Below are positions 22,770 through 24,487 of a stretch of 24,487 nucleotides of DNA, piece by piece. This DNA is from an uncultured Lachnospiraceae bacterium (GTDB lineage: Bacteria; Bacillota; Clostridia; Lachnospirales; Lachnospiraceae), in assembly GCA_902767065.1 (NCBI GenBank), contig CACXFW010000368.1:1-24487 (forward strand), given 5' to 3'. Positions within the stretch are counted from its first letter, which is position 1. Each line of letters opens with the position of its first letter. Position numbers and translations under genes: made by a program. The notes under the pieces are model-generated. The model saw nothing but the letters and a program-made list of their open reading frames with translations, had not been told where the DNA came from and made no database searches.

Positions 22770-24347
22770 TTATACCCCGATCAGGCAGTGGTGTGGCTTC
22801 GTCTTGTCGTCCTTTTCGTAGGTGATGGCCACGAGCACCGGCTCATCGCCCAGGCCCTCCACCGAGGAGGCGTAGTTCCGGGAGCGGATCTGCTCCATGG
22901 CCTCCTCCGGCGTGCCCCCCGCCTTCAGCTCGATGATCAGGGCCGGGGAAGGATCGTACTTTTTCGGGATATAGGCCATGTCCACATAGCCGGTGCCGGA
23001 GGGCAGCTCCTCCAGCTTGATGTAATGGTCGCGGTAGGTAAAGAAGGCCAGCTTGAGGATGGCCCGGAGCGCCTGCTCGTCGTTGTACCAGCGGGGAGCA
23101 CTCTCCTTCATATGCACCTTCTGCACATTGGCGGCCACAGCCCCGGCATTGCCCGCAAGAATATCGGCCAGAAGCTGCTCGCTTTCCTTTAAGCGCAGCA
23201 TGGTCTCCCGGTGGGTGACCCGGTGGATCATCCCGGCGAATTCCGTCATGATCTCATAGTTCGGAATGCGCCCCATTCCCTTTTCGCTGTCATAGCTGAT
23301 ATAACCGAAGTGGGTCAAAAGCGTCAGCACATCGTCCGCGGATCCGAAGGAGGTCAGGTCATTTTTGAAAGAGGTCGTCTGATAGGGGATCTCAAAACCT
23401 GCCGTCAGCCTCTCCGCCGCTTCCCCTAAGCCGTCAAAATCCAGATTGATATAGTCCAGCGCGCCATAGACCGCCGAGCTCTGCTCCCAGTAGGAATCAA
23501 ACTCCTTAAGCTCTGCCGCGTGCACGACGGAACTGGGATTATAGACGGAAAAGGGCTTTCCATCCTGAGTGCGCAGCGTATACCCATCGTACCATTCCTT
23601 CATTTTCTCAAAGGACACATTTTTCCCGGCACAGATCTTCTGTACATCCTCCTCTAAAAATCCGGTAAACGGGGCAAAGCCCTTGGGTTTTAAGATCGAG
23701 TATTCCCAAAACTCTGAAATTGCAGACTGTGTCCCATCCTTTTTGATCGGCAGGATGCCGGTCATGTAGACCGCCGCAAAAACCCTTTTCGTGATATCGC
23801 TCTTGAAAAGCGAGCGGAGGAATTCCAGATAGTCCTTTCGCGTTTTTTCCGTACCCTCAGGATCACGGATCGGCGAGTCCCACTCGTCGATGATGACAAT
23901 GAATTTCCTGCCGGTTTTGTTGACTATTGCCAAAAGGGCATCCTTTACTTTCGATCCTTCTCTGATAGAATCAAACTGTCCCTCAATATCCCACAGGATC
24001 CGTTCGCAGATAAATGCCGGCAGGCCCGCAAGGTCCGTGTCTGACATAAACCCGGTGATATCCAGATAAAGCACATTATACTGATTCAGGTGCTTCTCAT
24101 AGTCGGGATCCTTCGCGATCTCCAGACCGTCGAAGAGCTCGTGGGAATCCGCGCTGCAGTCGTAATAGGCCTGCAGCATGTTCGCCGCGTAGGTTTTCCC
24201 GAAGCGCCTGGGGCGGCTCACGCAGGTAAGTCTGTTTTTCATTCCTATCGTGCTGTTGATCACGGAGATCAGGCCGGTCTTATCAAGATAATCGTCCTGC
24301 AGGATCTCCCGGAAATTTTCATTCCCCGGATTGACATAATAACCCAT
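22770..24347 (-). CDS. AAA-ATPase-like / PD-(D/E)XK nuclease-like protein
   Basis: This 525-residue protein has the arrangement of the AAA-ATPase_like plus PD-(D/E)XK nuclease family (PF09820/PF08011 type) that occurs in many copies in gut anaerobes. The N-terminus VNPGNENFREIL, DYLDKTGLI, a P-loop variant RPRRFGKT at 45-52 and Walker B IVIIDEWDSPIRD (Asp154-Glu155) mark the ATPase. Asp456 and Glu473-x-Lys475 (VDMAYIP, LIIELKAGG) mark the nuclease-like core, apparently intact. The role is unknown; defence or mobile-element functions are often suspected. GGGAGGTG lies five bases before the ATG at 24347; the frame is open upstream but has no better start. Its codons look more GC-rich than the neighbours', hinting at separate ancestry. 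Confidence 0.88.
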   Translation of the reverse strand: MGYYVNPGNENFREILQDDYLDKTGLISVINSTIGMKNRLTCVSRPRRFGKTYAANMLQAYYDCSADSHELFDGLEIAKDPDYEKHLNQYNVLYLDITGFMSDTDLAGLPAFICERILWDIEGQFDSIREGSKVKDALLAIVNKTGRKFIVIIDEWDSPIRDPEGTEKTRKDYLEFLRSLFKSDITKRVFAAVYMTGILPIKKDGTQSAISEFWEYSILKPKGFAPFTGFLEEDVQKICAGKNVSFEKMKEWYDGYTLRTQDGKPFSVYNPSSVVHAAELKEFDSYWEQSSAVYGALDYINLDFDGLGEAAERLTAGFEIPYQTTSFKNDLTSFGSADDVLTLLTHFGYISYDSEKGMGRIPNYEIMTEFAGMIHRVTHRETMLRLKESEQLLADILAGNAGAVAANVQKVHMKESAPRWYNDEQALRAILKLAFFTYRDHYIKLEELPSGTGYVDMAYIPKKYDPSPALIIELKAGGTPEEAMEQIRSRNYASSVEGLGDEPVLVAITYEKDDKTKPHHCLIGV

Positions 24348-24377
24348 AGCGCACCTCCCGAAGCATTCTTCGTTTCG

Positions 24378-24406
24378 ATTATAACGAAATAGAGGGTGGC
24401 TCGCCA
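24378..24406 (-). promoter_or_regulatory. Candidate promoter of the AAA-ATPase gene
   Basis: A perfect TATAAT lies at 24378-24383 on the minus strand, about 31 bp before the gene start; the matching -35 position (24401-24406, TGGCGA) is weak. The -35 lies inside the hairpin at 24391-24412, so an activator may be needed. Confidence 0.4.
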
Positions 24407-24412
24407 CCCTCT
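24391..24412. terminator. 10-bp hairpin with flanking T-rich tracts
   Basis: AGAGGGTGGC (24391-24400) and GCCACCCTCT (24403-24412) are exactly complementary around two bases. On the plus strand TTTTCTTCT follows; on the minus strand ATTTCGTTATAAT follows. It may terminate a gene lying right of the window on the minus strand. No gene can be identified in 24413-24487. Confidence 0.45.
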
Positions 24413-24487
24413 TTTCTTCTCGCGCAGATTTACCCGGGGGAACGCGTCGTTCAACTCCTCCCGGATCTCGTATGTGAGTTCCTTCAG

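Noticed and set aside
24413..24487. Minus-strand frame running to the right edge
   Set aside because: Two minus frames are open over this short stretch; there is too little sequence to decide whether either is a gene end, and one reads through the hairpin.

Overview
The window looks like a chromosomal segment of an anaerobic Firmicute, most likely a Lachnospiraceae or related Clostridia. The evidence is strong GGAGG-type ribosome binding sites, GH36 alpha-galactosidase of the gut-clostridial kind, an AAA-ATPase/PD-(D/E)XK protein of the sort repeated in these genomes, a BcrAB-like ABC exporter, an InlB-type repeat, and several large c-di-GMP enzymes. This placement is inference from family content; there is no rRNA or tRNA in the window.

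Layout. Positions 205-4448 (minus strand) carry a cytoplasmic GH36 alpha-galactosidase, a divergent FMN-dependent 2-hydroxy-acid dehydrogenase/oxidase and a secreted protein with a TDADS repeat. The gaps around them hold IS66-like terminal sequences, including one complete 79-bp MITE. Positions 4974-10871 (plus strand) form a tight three-gene operon: an amino-acid-type solute-binding protein (SBP), a 1207-residue fusion of ECF-S-like membrane domain, beta-propeller, Y_Y_Y and HD-GYP phosphodiesterase, and a BMP/Med-type SBP. No permease or import ATPase is present. Positions 10892-12578 (minus) encode an ABC-2 permease and its ATPase, and 12781-13599 (plus) a secreted protein of unknown function.

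Positions 13871-20278 (minus) form a second signalling operon: a ModE-like DNA-binding protein, a peptide/nickel-type SBP, and a 1406-residue dCache-HAMP-GGDEF-EAL-PAS-GGDEF protein. Positions 20506-21873 (minus) encode a secreted ComEC-like metallo-beta-lactamase-fold protein, 22212-22454 a glutaredoxin preceded by a possible 48-residue protein, and 22770-24347 an AAA-ATPase/nuclease-like protein.

The most interesting reading is that two operons, one on each strand, pair orphan solute-binding proteins with membrane c-di-GMP enzymes. None of the three SBPs has a recognisable lipobox and none has a linked permease. This suggests extracellular ligands captured by SBPs are read out as c-di-GMP turnover rather than being imported; this is inference. 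A second theme is that four gaps between 13.6 and 22.1 kb each hold a different short tandem repeat. One is a five-fold, 35-bp iteration of a gene's own translation start region; another is a 64-bp-period duplication at the SBP/c-di-GMP-enzyme junction.
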